64,000 bases of DNA from positions 1,178,001 to 1,242,000 of the forward strand of contig NC_019962.1 in assembly GCF_000230735.2 (NCBI RefSeq), written 5' to 3'. Positions 42,042-50,581 of the stretch are shown one piece after another. The position numbers were made by a program, and so were the translations under genes. The notes below the pieces were generated by a model, which saw only the letters and a list, made by a program, of their open reading frames with translations, did no database searches and was not told where the DNA came from. This stretch comes from Natrinema pellirubrum DSM 15624 (GTDB taxonomy: Archaea; Halobacteriota; Halobacteria; Halobacteriales; Natrialbaceae). How positions within the stretch are numbered: the stretch's first letter is position 1; the number at the start of each line of letters is the position of its first letter.

Positions 42042-44138
42042 ATGACCACTGGAGACTGTCAACGACCGATCGTCGTCGTGATCGACGCTCGAAGCGAACG
42101 GAGTCGCCTTCGACCCCGACTCGAACAGGCGACCGACCGCGCCGTTCGAGCGGTGTCGACGGCCGACGACATCGGGTCGATCCTCGAGTCGTCGGCCGAT
42201 GAGCCCGAAACGGACGGGGGGAACGACTCGGGTCCCGCGACTGACGACGAGTCGACCGCGACGGAGCGAACGGCTCTGACGTCCGCAGACGAAGCGGGGG
42301 TATCGCCACCGGGTGCGGTGGTCCTCGAACTGGACTGTCCCGGCGAAATCCAGACGCTGTTACAACGGGTCCACGCCGAGACGCCGGACGTACCGACGAT
42401 CGTCGCCCCACAGGACGGCAGCGAGCGACTCGCTACGGTGGCACTCCGTGCCGGGGCGACCGATTACGTCCCGAGCGAGCGCGATGAAGACCCGATCGAT
42501 CGGATCGTCTCGACGATCGGGTCGCGGGACCGTGCGACGACGGACGAGCGGCCGCACCGTATCCTCGCGAACGAACTGCCCGACGAGGCCTTCGTCATCG
42601 GCGAGGACGGCACCTATCTGGAAGCGAAAGTACGCTCGGAGTCGGCAGAACTGTACCGGACCAGTGTCGACGAACTGCGCGGCAGCCGACTCGACGACGC
42701 CTTTCCGGACGAGGTCGCTGCGGAGTTACAGGACTGTCTCGATCGGGCCCTCCGAACGGACGAGGTCCAGTCGGTCGAGTACGACGCCGAGACGACCGAT
42801 GGCCGCCGACGGTTCGAAGCCCGCGTCGTTCCGATCGACGAGCGGATACGGGGGCGACGCGCCGTCGTCTGGTTGGCCCGAGACATCACCGAGCGGGTCG
42901 AACGCGAACGGCGGCTCCGATCGCGACAGGACCAACTCGAGACGTTAAACCGGATCAACGCGGTGGTTCGGCAGGTGATCGAGACGCTAGTCGAGGCACC
43001 CGCCCGCGACGCCATCGAGCGCGAGGTCTGTACACAGCTCGTCGACTCGGAACTGTACTGTGGCTCGTGGATCGCCGAACGAACCGGCGAGGGCAGACTC
43101 ACCTATCGAACGGGGACGGGCGAGGCCGATGCCTACCTCGATCGGGTCAGCGACGGCATCGAGTACGCCACCGATCGGGAGCGACCGGTCGCCAGAGCCG
43201 CCCGAACGGGCGAGATTCAGACGACGAACCACATCCTCGACGACGAAACGACGCCCGAGCCGCTTCGGGAGGCGGCCCGCACGGACGACGTCCGGTCGGC
43301 GATCGCCGTCCCGATCACCCACGAGGACGCGACCTACGGGGTGTTGACGGTACTTGCCAGTCGGGACGACGCCTTCAGCGAACGCGAACGGGCTGGGTTC
43401 CGCCTGCTCGGCGAGACGATCGGCTTTACGATCATGGCCGTCAAGAACCGCCAACTGCTCTTTGCCGACACCGTCGTCGAACTCGAGTTCCGCATCGACG
43501 GCGGCGACACGTTTTCCTTCGATCTCTCCGAGGAGTACGGTTGTACCTGTTCGCTCGAGTGGGCGGGGACGACCGCTGGCGGGCGAACGTTCCAGTACGT
43601 CACGATCGAGGGCCTCGACGGCGAGACGGTCCGCGACGAGGCCGACGCCCACGATTCGGTCGAGGAGTGTCGGCTCATCCACGACGGCGAGGACCAGTGT
43701 ACGGTCGAGATCCGACTCGCGAAATCGGGTGTTCGGACGCTCGTGAACCACGGTGCGACGATCTGTGATGTCGTCGTCGAGAACGGCGTGGGACGCTGTC
43801 TAGTCGAAGTCTCACAGGACGCCGACATCCGGGAGATCGCGGACGCGCTGACCGTCGTCTACGAGAACACCGAACTCGTCGCGAGGCGAGAGGTCGACCG
43901 ACCGGTACGGACGGCAGCGGAGCGCCGCGATCGGATCCTCGACGAACTCACGGACCGACAGCTCACCACCTTGCGACTCGCCTACTACGGCGGCTTCTTC
44001 GACTGGCCCCGGGAGAGTACCGGCGAGGACATCGCCGAAGCGATGGATATCTCGCCGCCGACGATGCACCAGCACCTGCGAAAGGGGCTCAAATCGATCC
44101 TCAGCGAGTTCTTCGAGGGCGGTAGCAGCACCGAGTGA
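42042..44138 (+). CDS. receiver-like/PAS/GAF/Bat sensor with HTH_10 output (698 aa)
   Basis: Domains in order: a degenerate receiver-like region (about 1-165, IVVVIDARSERSRLRPRL and GATDYVPSERDEDPIDRI; no clear phospho-Asp), a PAS domain (about 175-290, FVIGEDGTYLEAKV), a GAF domain (about 310-470), the Bat beta domain (about 475-620) and HTH_10 (about 630-690, LTDRQLTTLRLAYYGGFFDW, EDIAEAMDISPPTMHQHL). It is a one-component regulator, perhaps of redox or light type. An in-frame GTG at 41985 would add 19 residues. It is paralogous to the 57697 gene. Confidence 0.87.
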   Translation: MTTGDCQRPIVVVIDARSERSRLRPRLEQATDRAVRAVSTADDIGSILESSADEPETDGGNDSGPATDDESTATERTALTSADEAGVSPPGAVVLELDCPGEIQTLLQRVHAETPDVPTIVAPQDGSERLATVALRAGATDYVPSERDEDPIDRIVSTIGSRDRATTDERPHRILANELPDEAFVIGEDGTYLEAKVRSESAELYRTSVDELRGSRLDDAFPDEVAAELQDCLDRALRTDEVQSVEYDAETTDGRRRFEARVVPIDERIRGRRAVVWLARDITERVERERRLRSRQDQLETLNRINAVVRQVIETLVEAPARDAIEREVCTQLVDSELYCGSWIAERTGEGRLTYRTGTGEADAYLDRVSDGIEYATDRERPVARAARTGEIQTTNHILDDETTPEPLREAARTDDVRSAIAVPITHEDATYGVLTVLASRDDAFSERERAGFRLLGETIGFTIMAVKNRQLLFADTVVELEFRIDGGDTFSFDLSEEYGCTCSLEWAGTTAGGRTFQYVTIEGLDGETVRDEADAHDSVEECRLIHDGEDQCTVEIRLAKSGVRTLVNHGATICDVVVENGVGRCLVEVSQDADIREIADALTVVYENTELVARREVDRPVRTAAERRDRILDELTDRQLTTLRLAYYGGFFDWPRESTGEDIAEAMDISPPTMHQHLRKGLKSILSEFFEGGSSTE

Positions 44139-44581
44139 GCGGCGAGCCGCCGCTCGAGTGGGGGATCTCACTCGGGCGGAACACGGAACCGCGGCGTCGG
44201 GAGACGGGGCCGGGCACTGACGGGCCGGTCTTCGACCCGCTCGGTCCCGGGACGCCAGCGGAACCGCGCGACGCCGCATCCCGACGCGGTAGGTGGTGGT
44301 GGTGTTTCGAATGGTGTCACAATCGCGCGGCGACCCCGACTGACGCCGGTCGAACGCAGTCACTCGATCCTGATAATGATATTCACAGACATGATCGGGA
44401 GCGGCTACTAGACTCCGTGATCTCGGTATCCCGTGTTCTCGTTTGCACGACACTCATGATCGCTTAACAGTCGCGTATATGAAGCCAAGCGGCGACGGGG
44501 CTGGCCCCGGTCGGCTCGGACGAGAATGCCGAGATCCGTTTCCGAGCGGCAGCTCGCGGGCCGAGTGAGGGTGGGCGTTCC
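44139..44581. other. 443-bp gap with AT-rich promoter-like segment
   Basis: No convincing gene. The stretch around 44375-44480 is AT-rich (GATAATGATATTCACAGAC, GCGTATATGAAG) and has TATA-like elements, but none is spaced correctly for the next start at 44582. Confidence 0.3.
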
Positions 44582-44869
44582 GTGGTGACGTCGCCGTATG
44601 AAACCGTCCTCAGGGGGTCGAACGGTCGGTACTACACCGACTGGCAGGTCCGAACACGGCTCCGATCCGGCGAGTGGGCGCTCTGTCTGCGCCAGCGAGA
44701 GCCGGACAGACGGCTGGTCGAAACCCCCGAGGACGCCTTGCTCATGCTCCGTCCGGTCGAGCCGACCGCACTGCCGGCCGGACTCGAGATCAGAGTCACC
44801 GGTCGCCGCGCCCGCGTGGTCGATACCCGACGGCCGCCGGGCGGACGCGGTGTCACTGATCGACCCTAA
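44582..44869 (+). CDS. hypothetical basic protein (95 aa)
   Basis: A GTG-initiated frame with a structured look: NGRYYTDWQVRTRLRSGEWA, LCLRQREPDRRLVETPEDAL, LMLRPVEPTALPAGLEIRVT. It is unusually Arg-rich for a haloarchaeon, and the last 15 residues are low in complexity. There is no recognised domain. It lies 54 bp upstream of the metzincin gene on the same strand and may be co-transcribed with it. It could be spurious. Confidence 0.4.
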   Translation: MVTSPYETVLRGSNGRYYTDWQVRTRLRSGEWALCLRQREPDRRLVETPEDALLMLRPVEPTALPAGLEIRVTGRRARVVDTRRPPGGRGVTDRP

Positions 44870-44923
44870 TGCGCGTCTATGTTCACCCGCAGAATCTGAA
44901 CGGCGGCGGCGAAAGTCATCGCC

Positions 44924-45697
44924 GTGAAGCGCCGCGTGTTTCTGGGGGCCGTCGGCTCGATGGCGTCGCTCGGCACGCTGGCGTATACGACGCGGGCCGA
45001 CGATGACGCCCTCGCGGTCCGGATCTGGCTCTCCGAGCAGGCCGGTCGCTACGACGGGGTAGCTGACCGCGTCCGCGCGTTCCTCGCACGGACGCTCGCG
45101 CTCGAGCGGCGGCGCGTCGAGCCGACCGTGGGGGGCACGGTTTCGGTGTCGACCGAGGACGCCGCACGTCTCACCAGTCGCGGTGAATGGCCGCTGGCGC
45201 TCGCGTCGGGGCGGCTCGGACGCCGTGACATCGACCCCGTCTCGGGCGTCAACCTGTTGGTGACCGACGGCGGAATGCGGGACGCTCCGACCGGCTACGG
45301 GGCCCCCCACGTCGCGTCGGTCGGCGGGGCGCGACACATCGGACGGCTCGAGTCGGTCGACGACCTGCTCGGTAACGACTGGATCGTCCCGGTCACGACG
45401 GCAGCGCGGACGATGCACGTACTGCTTCACGAAGTCGGGCACGCGCTCGGACTGGCCCACCGCCACGGCGTCGCCGTTCGATCGGGCGATGCGATCGTCA
45501 CGACGCCGATGCTGAGTTCCTACGCCTGGGATCCGGACTTCGACCCCGCTCCGACGCAGTGTGGGGGCGCGATTCCGTCGACGGGGGGCCGCGAGCGACT
45601 CCTCGATTTCGCCTTTTCCGCGTGTGCCCGGCGCGAACTCGCTGTCGGCGGACGGGACGGGAACCGATCGGAGACCCGTCACCGAGCCGCCGACTGA
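44924..45697 (+). CDS. Tat-exported metzincin zinc metalloprotease (257 aa)
   Basis: A twin-arginine signal is present (MKRRVFLGAVGSMASLGTLA). The catalytic zinc motif is HEVGHALGLAH (His169, Glu170, His173, His179) and the Met-turn is TPMLSS (Met196), which places it among metzincins (matrixin/archaemetzincin-like). The C-terminal ~50 residues are basic (RELAVGGRDGNRSETRHRAA). It should act outside the cell membrane on proteins or peptides. The start is an ATG at 44924. The substrate is unknown. Confidence 0.85.
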   Translation: MKRRVFLGAVGSMASLGTLAYTTRADDDALAVRIWLSEQAGRYDGVADRVRAFLARTLALERRRVEPTVGGTVSVSTEDAARLTSRGEWPLALASGRLGRRDIDPVSGVNLLVTDGGMRDAPTGYGAPHVASVGGARHIGRLESVDDLLGNDWIVPVTTAARTMHVLLHEVGHALGLAHRHGVAVRSGDAIVTTPMLSSYAWDPDFDPAPTQCGGAIPSTGGRERLLDFAFSACARRELAVGGRDGNRSETRHRAAD

Positions 45698-45802
45698 CCG
45701 ACGCTCGAGTTGGCAACGACTCGGTTCGCAGGCTTCCGGTCCGCAGGCTACGGAACCCTGGGTTGTCCGGTCGGTACAGAGCGGGTGCGCGGAGAACGAA
45801 CG

Positions 45803-46150
45803 TTACTCCCCGTCGTCGGCGTCGTCGCCCCCTCGGACGAAACTCGCCCGCTCTCCCTCCCCATCAGTGCCGGCGTTCGGCCCCTCGATCAGCGCCTCGA
45901 AGTCGTCGACCTCGTCGTACTGATCGCGATACACCAGTGCCGCCTTCCCCGCCGACGTGATCTCGTAGAGTCCCGAGCGTTCCGCGGGGCCGATCTTCCG
46001 GACCAGCCCGTAGTCCTCGAGGACCGGGAGTCTGGTGTTGATGTTCTTTCGACTCTTTCCCGTATGCGCCGCGAGGTTCGTCGCGACGTTTCGCCCCTCG
46101 TCCTCGAGCGCCTCGAGGATCAGGAAATCAGTTGGCTGTCGGAGTTTCAC
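45803..46150 (-). CDS. PhiH1-repressor-like winged-helix protein (115 aa)
   Basis: The first ~75 residues match the halophage phiH1 repressor-like winged helix: MKLRQPTDFLILEALEDEGR, NVATNLAAHTGKSRKNINTR, LPVLEDYGLVRKIGPAERSG, LYEITSAGKAAL. The C-terminus is acidic and disordered (GTDGEGERASFVRGGDDADD). Such genes are common on halovirus and plasmid elements but also in chromosomes. An inverted repeat (46212-46228) lies about 60 bp upstream and could be its operator. Confidence 0.85.
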   Translation of the reverse strand: MKLRQPTDFLILEALEDEGRNVATNLAAHTGKSRKNINTRLPVLEDYGLVRKIGPAERSGLYEITSAGKAALVYRDQYDEVDDFEALIEGPNAGTDGEGERASFVRGGDDADDGE

Positions 46151-46211
46151 ACACGTTCACACTCGTCCCCATTGTGTTTCCAGTGGTAACTAATACTTTC
46201 GGCCCCGGACA

Positions 46212-46228
46212 ACAAATTTCTTATTTGT
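46212..46228. promoter_or_regulatory. 6-5-6 inverted repeat upstream of the PhiH1-like gene
   Basis: ACAAATTTCTTATTTGT: arms ACAAAT and ATTTGT around a 5-nt centre. It lies about 62-78 bp upstream of the regulator start at 46150, behind a TATA-like TATTAGT (about 46189-46195, minus strand). Autoregulation is a guess. Confidence 0.35.
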
Positions 46229-46329
46229 GTTGTTTTCGGAGGTTTCGAACGGTCTATTCGGGTGTCGAAACCGGCGCCCCCTTGCCGACGACGGGACATC
46301 TGCACGGCCCCCGGCGATTCGGGCCCGGC

Positions 46330-47169
46330 TCAGGGCCGTCGATCGGGACCGGACGACATGCCATCCGCGAGTCGGGTGAGCAACGACGCAACGCCCGCCG
46401 GCGACTCGACCCGACGGGAGGCAGCCGACGGGCCGTCGCCGCCGACCTGGACCCCGATCCCGTCCGGTTCGACGGCACGAAACGCCGACTCGTCGGTGAC
46501 GTCGTCCCCGACGTAGACGGCGGCCGTCCCCGGCGGCTCGTCGGCCGCGATCAACTCGACGGCGTTCCCCTTCCCCCACGGGATCGACGGCCCGATCTCG
46601 AGGATCCGCTTCCCGCGGGAGAGTTCGAGCGCGCCGTCGCTGAACGTCTCGAAGACGGCGGTCGTGAGCCGACGGGCGACCGGTCGGGCGGCCGGCGGCA
46701 CGGACCGGAAATGAACCGTCCCGGACAGGCGCTTGTTCTCGATCCGTACGTTCGGGATCGACGCGAGCGTCGTCTCGAGAACCGTACAGAGGCGGTCGAT
46801 CCGAGCGGCCCGTTTCCGCGCGACGGGATGGACGGCGATCGATCCCCGCCGCTCGAGTTCGAGGCCGTGGTTGCCGGCGTAGATCGCCGGGCCGTCGATG
46901 CGACCGCGGACGTCCCGCAGCGCCCGGCCGCTGACGACCGCCGTCGTCACGTCCGGGTGGGCGGCCAGCCTCGCGACGGCGTGGCGGTTGTCCTCGGTCG
47001 GTCGGGCCGCGTCGGGATCGTCGACGATCGGCGCGAGCGTCCCGTCGAAATCGAGACAGACGAGCAGTTGCTCAGCGTCCGCGAGTGTCTCCCGAACGGC
47101 CGGGAATCCGTCTTCGAGCGGCCGGGGCGACGACTCGGCAGCGGCGGTTCCGGATTCGGAGCTTGTCAT
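46330..47169 (-). CDS. otsB: trehalose-6-phosphate phosphatase OtsB
   Basis: This HAD-superfamily phosphatase (279 aa) removes phosphate from trehalose 6-phosphate. Motif I is LVCLDFDGTLAPIVDDPDAA with the nucleophile Asp; later blocks TTAVVSGRALRDVRGRI, IYAGNHGLELERRG, GKGNAVELI and AVYVGDDVTDESAFRAVEPD are typical of OtsB. The start is an ATG at 47169, 3 bp after the otsA stop, so the two form an operon. Trehalose serves as a compatible solute in many haloarchaea. Confidence 0.93.
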   Translation of the reverse strand: MTSSESGTAAAESSPRPLEDGFPAVRETLADAEQLLVCLDFDGTLAPIVDDPDAARPTEDNRHAVARLAAHPDVTTAVVSGRALRDVRGRIDGPAIYAGNHGLELERRGSIAVHPVARKRAARIDRLCTVLETTLASIPNVRIENKRLSGTVHFRSVPPAARPVARRLTTAVFETFSDGALELSRGKRILEIGPSIPWGKGNAVELIAADEPPGTAAVYVGDDVTDESAFRAVEPDGIGVQVGGDGPSAASRRVESPAGVASLLTRLADGMSSGPDRRP

Positions 47170-47172
47170 CCG

Positions 47173-48831
47173 TTAGACCGGCGGCGTGGGTTCCCGCGAA
47201 TCGGAATCGCTGTCCGAGCCCGCGTCGGTCCGACCCCGCTCGTCGCGGAGCCGCCGGAACCAGTCGAACTGCGTAGCCATCCACGACTCGAGGTCGCCGG
47301 TGAACACGCGCTGGCGCAGCGTGTTCATCCGCCGCCGGCGCTCGTGGGCCGGCATCGAGAGCGCCGCCTCGAGTTGGGCCGCGAACCCGTCGGTGTCGAT
47401 CGGGTCGATCGTCAGTGCGTGGGAGCCGAGCCGTTCGTGTGCGCCGGTCCGGTCGCTCAACACCAGCGTGTCGTCGCCGTCGACGCTGGCCGCGACGTAC
47501 TCCTGGGCGACCAGGTTCATCCCGTCGACCAGCGGGCTGACGACCATGGCGTCCGCGCGCCGATAGAGCGTACAGATGTCGTCGGTCGAGAGGTAGTCCT
47601 CGGTGTAGGCGATCGGCCGCCAGTCTGCGGTCTCGAAGCGGCGGTTGATCCGCTGGACCTCGCTGCGGACGAGGTCGCCGTGGCGCTGGTAGGTCTCGAT
47701 GTCGGTCCGGGAGGGGGTCGCCTTCTGGAGGAAGGTGAACTCGCCGCGCCAGCCGGGGTTTCGCTCGAAGAACCGCTCGATGGCCGCCAGCCGTTCGGGA
47801 ATCCCTTTGGTGTAGTCGAGCCGGTCGAGGCCCAACCCGAGCGTCGTGTCGGGGGCGATGTCGTACTCCGCGAGCAGGTCGGCGAGGCGGTCGGGGTCGA
47901 CCGACCGAGCGTCCCGGTCGTAGGCCGCGGCGTCGACCCCCATCGGCGTCGCGACGACGCGAGTTCGCCCCCCGTCGTATCGGACCGTTCGGCGCTCGTG
48001 GTCGACGGTCGCGGTCGGCAGGAACCGGTCGACGCACTCGAGGAACCGATCCGCGTACTGCTCGACGTGAAAGCCAAGCAGGTCGTTGCCGAGCAGTCCC
48101 TCGAGGACGCGGCCGCCGGCGGGACACTGCCGGAACGTCGGCGGCGACGGCCACGGAATGTGCCAGAAGTGGGCGACGGTCGTGCCGGCCGGCACGGACT
48201 CCCGGATCATCCGCGGCGCGAGCGCGAGATGGTAGTCCTGCAGCCAGATCACGGCGTCGGCCGTCGCGTGGTCGGCGACCGCGTCGGCGAACCGCTCGTT
48301 GACCGTCCGGTACCACTCGAAGTCGTTCGATCGGTCCTCGATCAGGTCGGGAAAGCCGTGACAGAGCGGCCAGAGGACGCGATTGCTGAACCCGTAGTAG
48401 TAGGAGTCGACGGCTTCCTCGGAGAGATCGAGCCGGCGGAGGGTGTAGTCCTCCTCCCCGGGCGGGACGGCGACGCAGTTCCGGTCGTCGGTCACGTCGA
48501 AGTCCGCCTCGCCGTCGCCCCAGGCGATCCACGTTCCGTCGGTCCGCTTGACGACTGGATCGAGCCCGGCTGTCAGCCCGCCGGTCGGCTCGTCGACCGT
48601 GATCGACCGGGTCTGGGCAGTAGCGCTCGAGCGGGCACCGCCGTCAGTCTCAGTCGGCGGCCCCGCGTCGTCGTACTCGTGACGATACGGTTGCCGGTTC
48701 GAGACGACGATCAGCGAACCGGGACAGCTCGGCCCGCCGGTCGCGGACTCGTCGTCCGTTCGGCCTCGACCGTCGGCCCGGCACTGTCGATTCCGTACAG
48801 CCGTCGACGACAACCGCTCGGGAACTCGCAT
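47173..48831 (-). CDS. otsA: trehalose-6-phosphate synthase OtsA
   Basis: This GT20 glycosyltransferase joins UDP- or GDP-glucose and glucose 6-phosphate. The core begins at LIVVSNRQPYRHEY (about residue 35) and includes VIWLQDYHLALAPRMI, GFHVEQYADRFLECVDRFL, LGLGLDRLDYTKGIPERLAA and DGMNLVAQEYVAAS. The ~35 residues before it are a variable leader; the ATG at 48831 is one of several possible starts, and a farther one at 49041 is less likely. It is upstream of otsB by 3 bp. Confidence 0.92.
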   Translation of the reverse strand: MRVPERLSSTAVRNRQCRADGRGRTDDESATGGPSCPGSLIVVSNRQPYRHEYDDAGPPTETDGGARSSATAQTRSITVDEPTGGLTAGLDPVVKRTDGTWIAWGDGEADFDVTDDRNCVAVPPGEEDYTLRRLDLSEEAVDSYYYGFSNRVLWPLCHGFPDLIEDRSNDFEWYRTVNERFADAVADHATADAVIWLQDYHLALAPRMIRESVPAGTTVAHFWHIPWPSPPTFRQCPAGGRVLEGLLGNDLLGFHVEQYADRFLECVDRFLPTATVDHERRTVRYDGGRTRVVATPMGVDAAAYDRDARSVDPDRLADLLAEYDIAPDTTLGLGLDRLDYTKGIPERLAAIERFFERNPGWRGEFTFLQKATPSRTDIETYQRHGDLVRSEVQRINRRFETADWRPIAYTEDYLSTDDICTLYRRADAMVVSPLVDGMNLVAQEYVAASVDGDDTLVLSDRTGAHERLGSHALTIDPIDTDGFAAQLEAALSMPAHERRRRMNTLRQRVFTGDLESWMATQFDWFRRLRDERGRTDAGSDSDSDSREPTPPV

Positions 48832-49309
48832 TCGCTGTAATGACACAGCGTCCCGACGGGTTGCTTCGCGGCCTGCGGTCGCTGGGGGGTTAATACGTTT
48901 CCGACGGCGTTCGCCCTCGAGTGAGCGTCCACCCGCGGCGACGGTCACGTCGGGAAACTGGTGCGGTCGGCGATGGGGTCGAGTCGTCGGACTCGGAAAA
49001 CGACTGGCGGTGGCGTGTGCTGTCGGCCGGACGAGTGCCAACGAGGACGGCCGACGACACCGCGCGAGGGATGAGCGAGCGGTGCGAGGCCGACCGGAGG
49101 GAGGTCTCGAGAGCGAACGGTGACCAACGGGAGCCGTGAGCAGCGAGCGAATCGGCTGGGGAGGGCGTGGCCACTCCGTGTTGCCACGATAGCAGGACGG
49201 TCGATATCGCTGAGCCGATGTTCACGACAGGAGCCGCTGTTCACGACGGGAGCCGCCTTCACACCCGACTAACCAAACGTTGATTCACCGCTCGAGCGAA
49301 CACCCGTTC
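48832..49309. other. 478-bp gap between otsA and the M24 peptidase gene
   Basis: It contains a TATA-like CGTATTAAC (minus strand, about 48887-48895) upstream of otsA, and near the right end a perfect-but-one 19-bp tandem repeat (49219-49256). No frame here looks coding. Confidence 0.4.
49219..49256. repeat. two tandem 19-bp repeats
   Basis: TGTTCACGACAGGAGCCGC (49219-49237) is followed directly by TGTTCACGACGGGAGCCGC (49238-49256), one mismatch. The pair lies 54-91 bp before the start at 49310. Confidence 0.6.
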
Positions 49310-50479
49310 ATGGAATCACCGTTCGAGCGCCGCATCGAAGCCTGCAAGCGCCGGCTCACGGCGGAAGGTGCCGACCTCGTCGTCTGTTTCCCGAGTCCGA
49401 ACCTGACCTATCTGACTGGCTTCGAGGAGTCGCCCTCGGAGCGACACCTGCTGCTGTTCGTCCCTCGAGACGGCGACCCCGCGATCGTCGCACCGGCGAT
49501 GTACGAGGCGCAACTGTCCGAGCTTCCGATTCCGGACCTCGAGCGGCGGTTCTGGACCGACGCGGACGACCCGCTCGAGGCCATCGAGACCGTTATCGAT
49601 GGGTATTCGCTCGCGGGAGAGATCGAGGAGCCGCCGACCGTCCTCGTCGACGACCGCATGTGGGCGACGTTCACCCAGGATCTGCGGGACCTGTGTCCCG
49701 AGGCCGCGTTCGGACTGGCGGGGACCGTCCTCGAGCCGCTCCGGATCCGGAAAGACGCGGTCGAACTCGAGACGCTGCGGCGAGCCGGCGCGGTCGCGGA
49801 TCGGGTCGCGCTCGAAATCCGTGAGCGGGGGACGGACCTGATCGGGACCACCGAAGCGGAACTGGCGACCGAGATCGATCGCTTGCTCGCGGCGGAAGGC
49901 GGGGAGGAACCGGCGTTCGAAACCATCGTCGCCGCGGGGCCGAACGGCGCGCAACCGCACCACCACAGCGGCTCGCGGGAGATCCAGAACGGTGACTCCG
50001 TCGTTCTGGATTTCGGGGCCTTCGTCGCGGCCGACCTCGAGGGAAGTGCGGCGACTGCTATAGGGCGGTATCCGGGCGATCAAACCCGAACGATCGTGGT
50101 CGGCGACGAGCCGCCCGCGGCGTACGAACGCGTCCACGAGACCGTCAGAGAAGCCCAGAACGCCGCCGTCGAGGCGGTCGAGCCGGGCGTGACGGCAGGG
50201 GCGGTCGACCGCGCAGCGTGGTCGGTCATCGAGGATGCCGGCTACGGCGACGCCTTCATCCACCGGACGGGCCACGGCGTCGGCCTCGAGGTCCACGAGC
50301 CGCCCTACATCGCCGCGGGCAACGACCGCGAACTCGAGCCAGGCATGGTGTTCAGCATCGAACCGGGGATCTACCTCGAGGGGGAGTTCGGCGTCCGAAT
50401 CGAGGACCTCGTCGCCGTGACCGAGGACGGAGCCGAACAGCTGAACGACACCCCGCGGGGCTGGGCAACGGGGCAGTGA
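49310..50479 (+). CDS. M24-family Xaa-Pro aminopeptidase
   Basis: This 389-residue creatinase-fold peptidase has the two-domain layout: N-terminal domain (about 1-130) and pita-bread catalytic domain with VVLDFGAF (first metal Asp), GDQTRTIVVG (second Asp), HRTGHGVGLEVHE (His) and FSIEPGIYLEGEFGVRIEDL (two Glu). The metal ligands are all present. The spacing between the first two Asp is longer than usual (22 residues against about 10), owing to an inserted loop (AADLEGSAATAIGR). An ATG at 49280 would add 10 residues. It is convergent with orc1. Confidence 0.88.
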   Translation: MESPFERRIEACKRRLTAEGADLVVCFPSPNLTYLTGFEESPSERHLLLFVPRDGDPAIVAPAMYEAQLSELPIPDLERRFWTDADDPLEAIETVIDGYSLAGEIEEPPTVLVDDRMWATFTQDLRDLCPEAAFGLAGTVLEPLRIRKDAVELETLRRAGAVADRVALEIRERGTDLIGTTEAELATEIDRLLAAEGGEEPAFETIVAAGPNGAQPHHHSGSREIQNGDSVVLDFGAFVAADLEGSAATAIGRYPGDQTRTIVVGDEPPAAYERVHETVREAQNAAVEAVEPGVTAGAVDRAAWSVIEDAGYGDAFIHRTGHGVGLEVHEPPYIAAGNDRELEPGMVFSIEPGIYLEGEFGVRIEDLVAVTEDGAEQLNDTPRGWATGQ

Positions 50480-50525
50480 GGCCGTGGGGGAGTTCGGTGC
50501 CGGTCGATCGGCTCCTGTAGCCGGG

Positions 50526-50545
50526 ACACCGGGTTTCCGGTGAAA
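50526..50545 (-). repeat. ORB element downstream of orc1
   Basis: ACACCGGGTTTCCGGTGAAA (reverse orientation), one base different from the main ORB. It lies 36 bp past the orc1 stop, so orc1 is flanked by ORBs on both sides. Confidence 0.75.
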
Positions 50546-50581
50546 TGTCGGCCGGATGTAGTCACAGTGTTTCCCGATCAG

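Noticed and set aside
46168-46188. ORB-like string GTGTTTCCAGTGG near the PhiH1-like gene
   Set aside because: Only the central 12 bases match; the outer arms of the repeat are missing and it is 4 kb from the ORB field.
46132-48840. 902-residue open frame antisense to otsA and otsB
   Set aside because: It is a GC-rich shadow: Arg- and Val-rich, no domain, and the opposite strand encodes two complete, recognisable enzymes.
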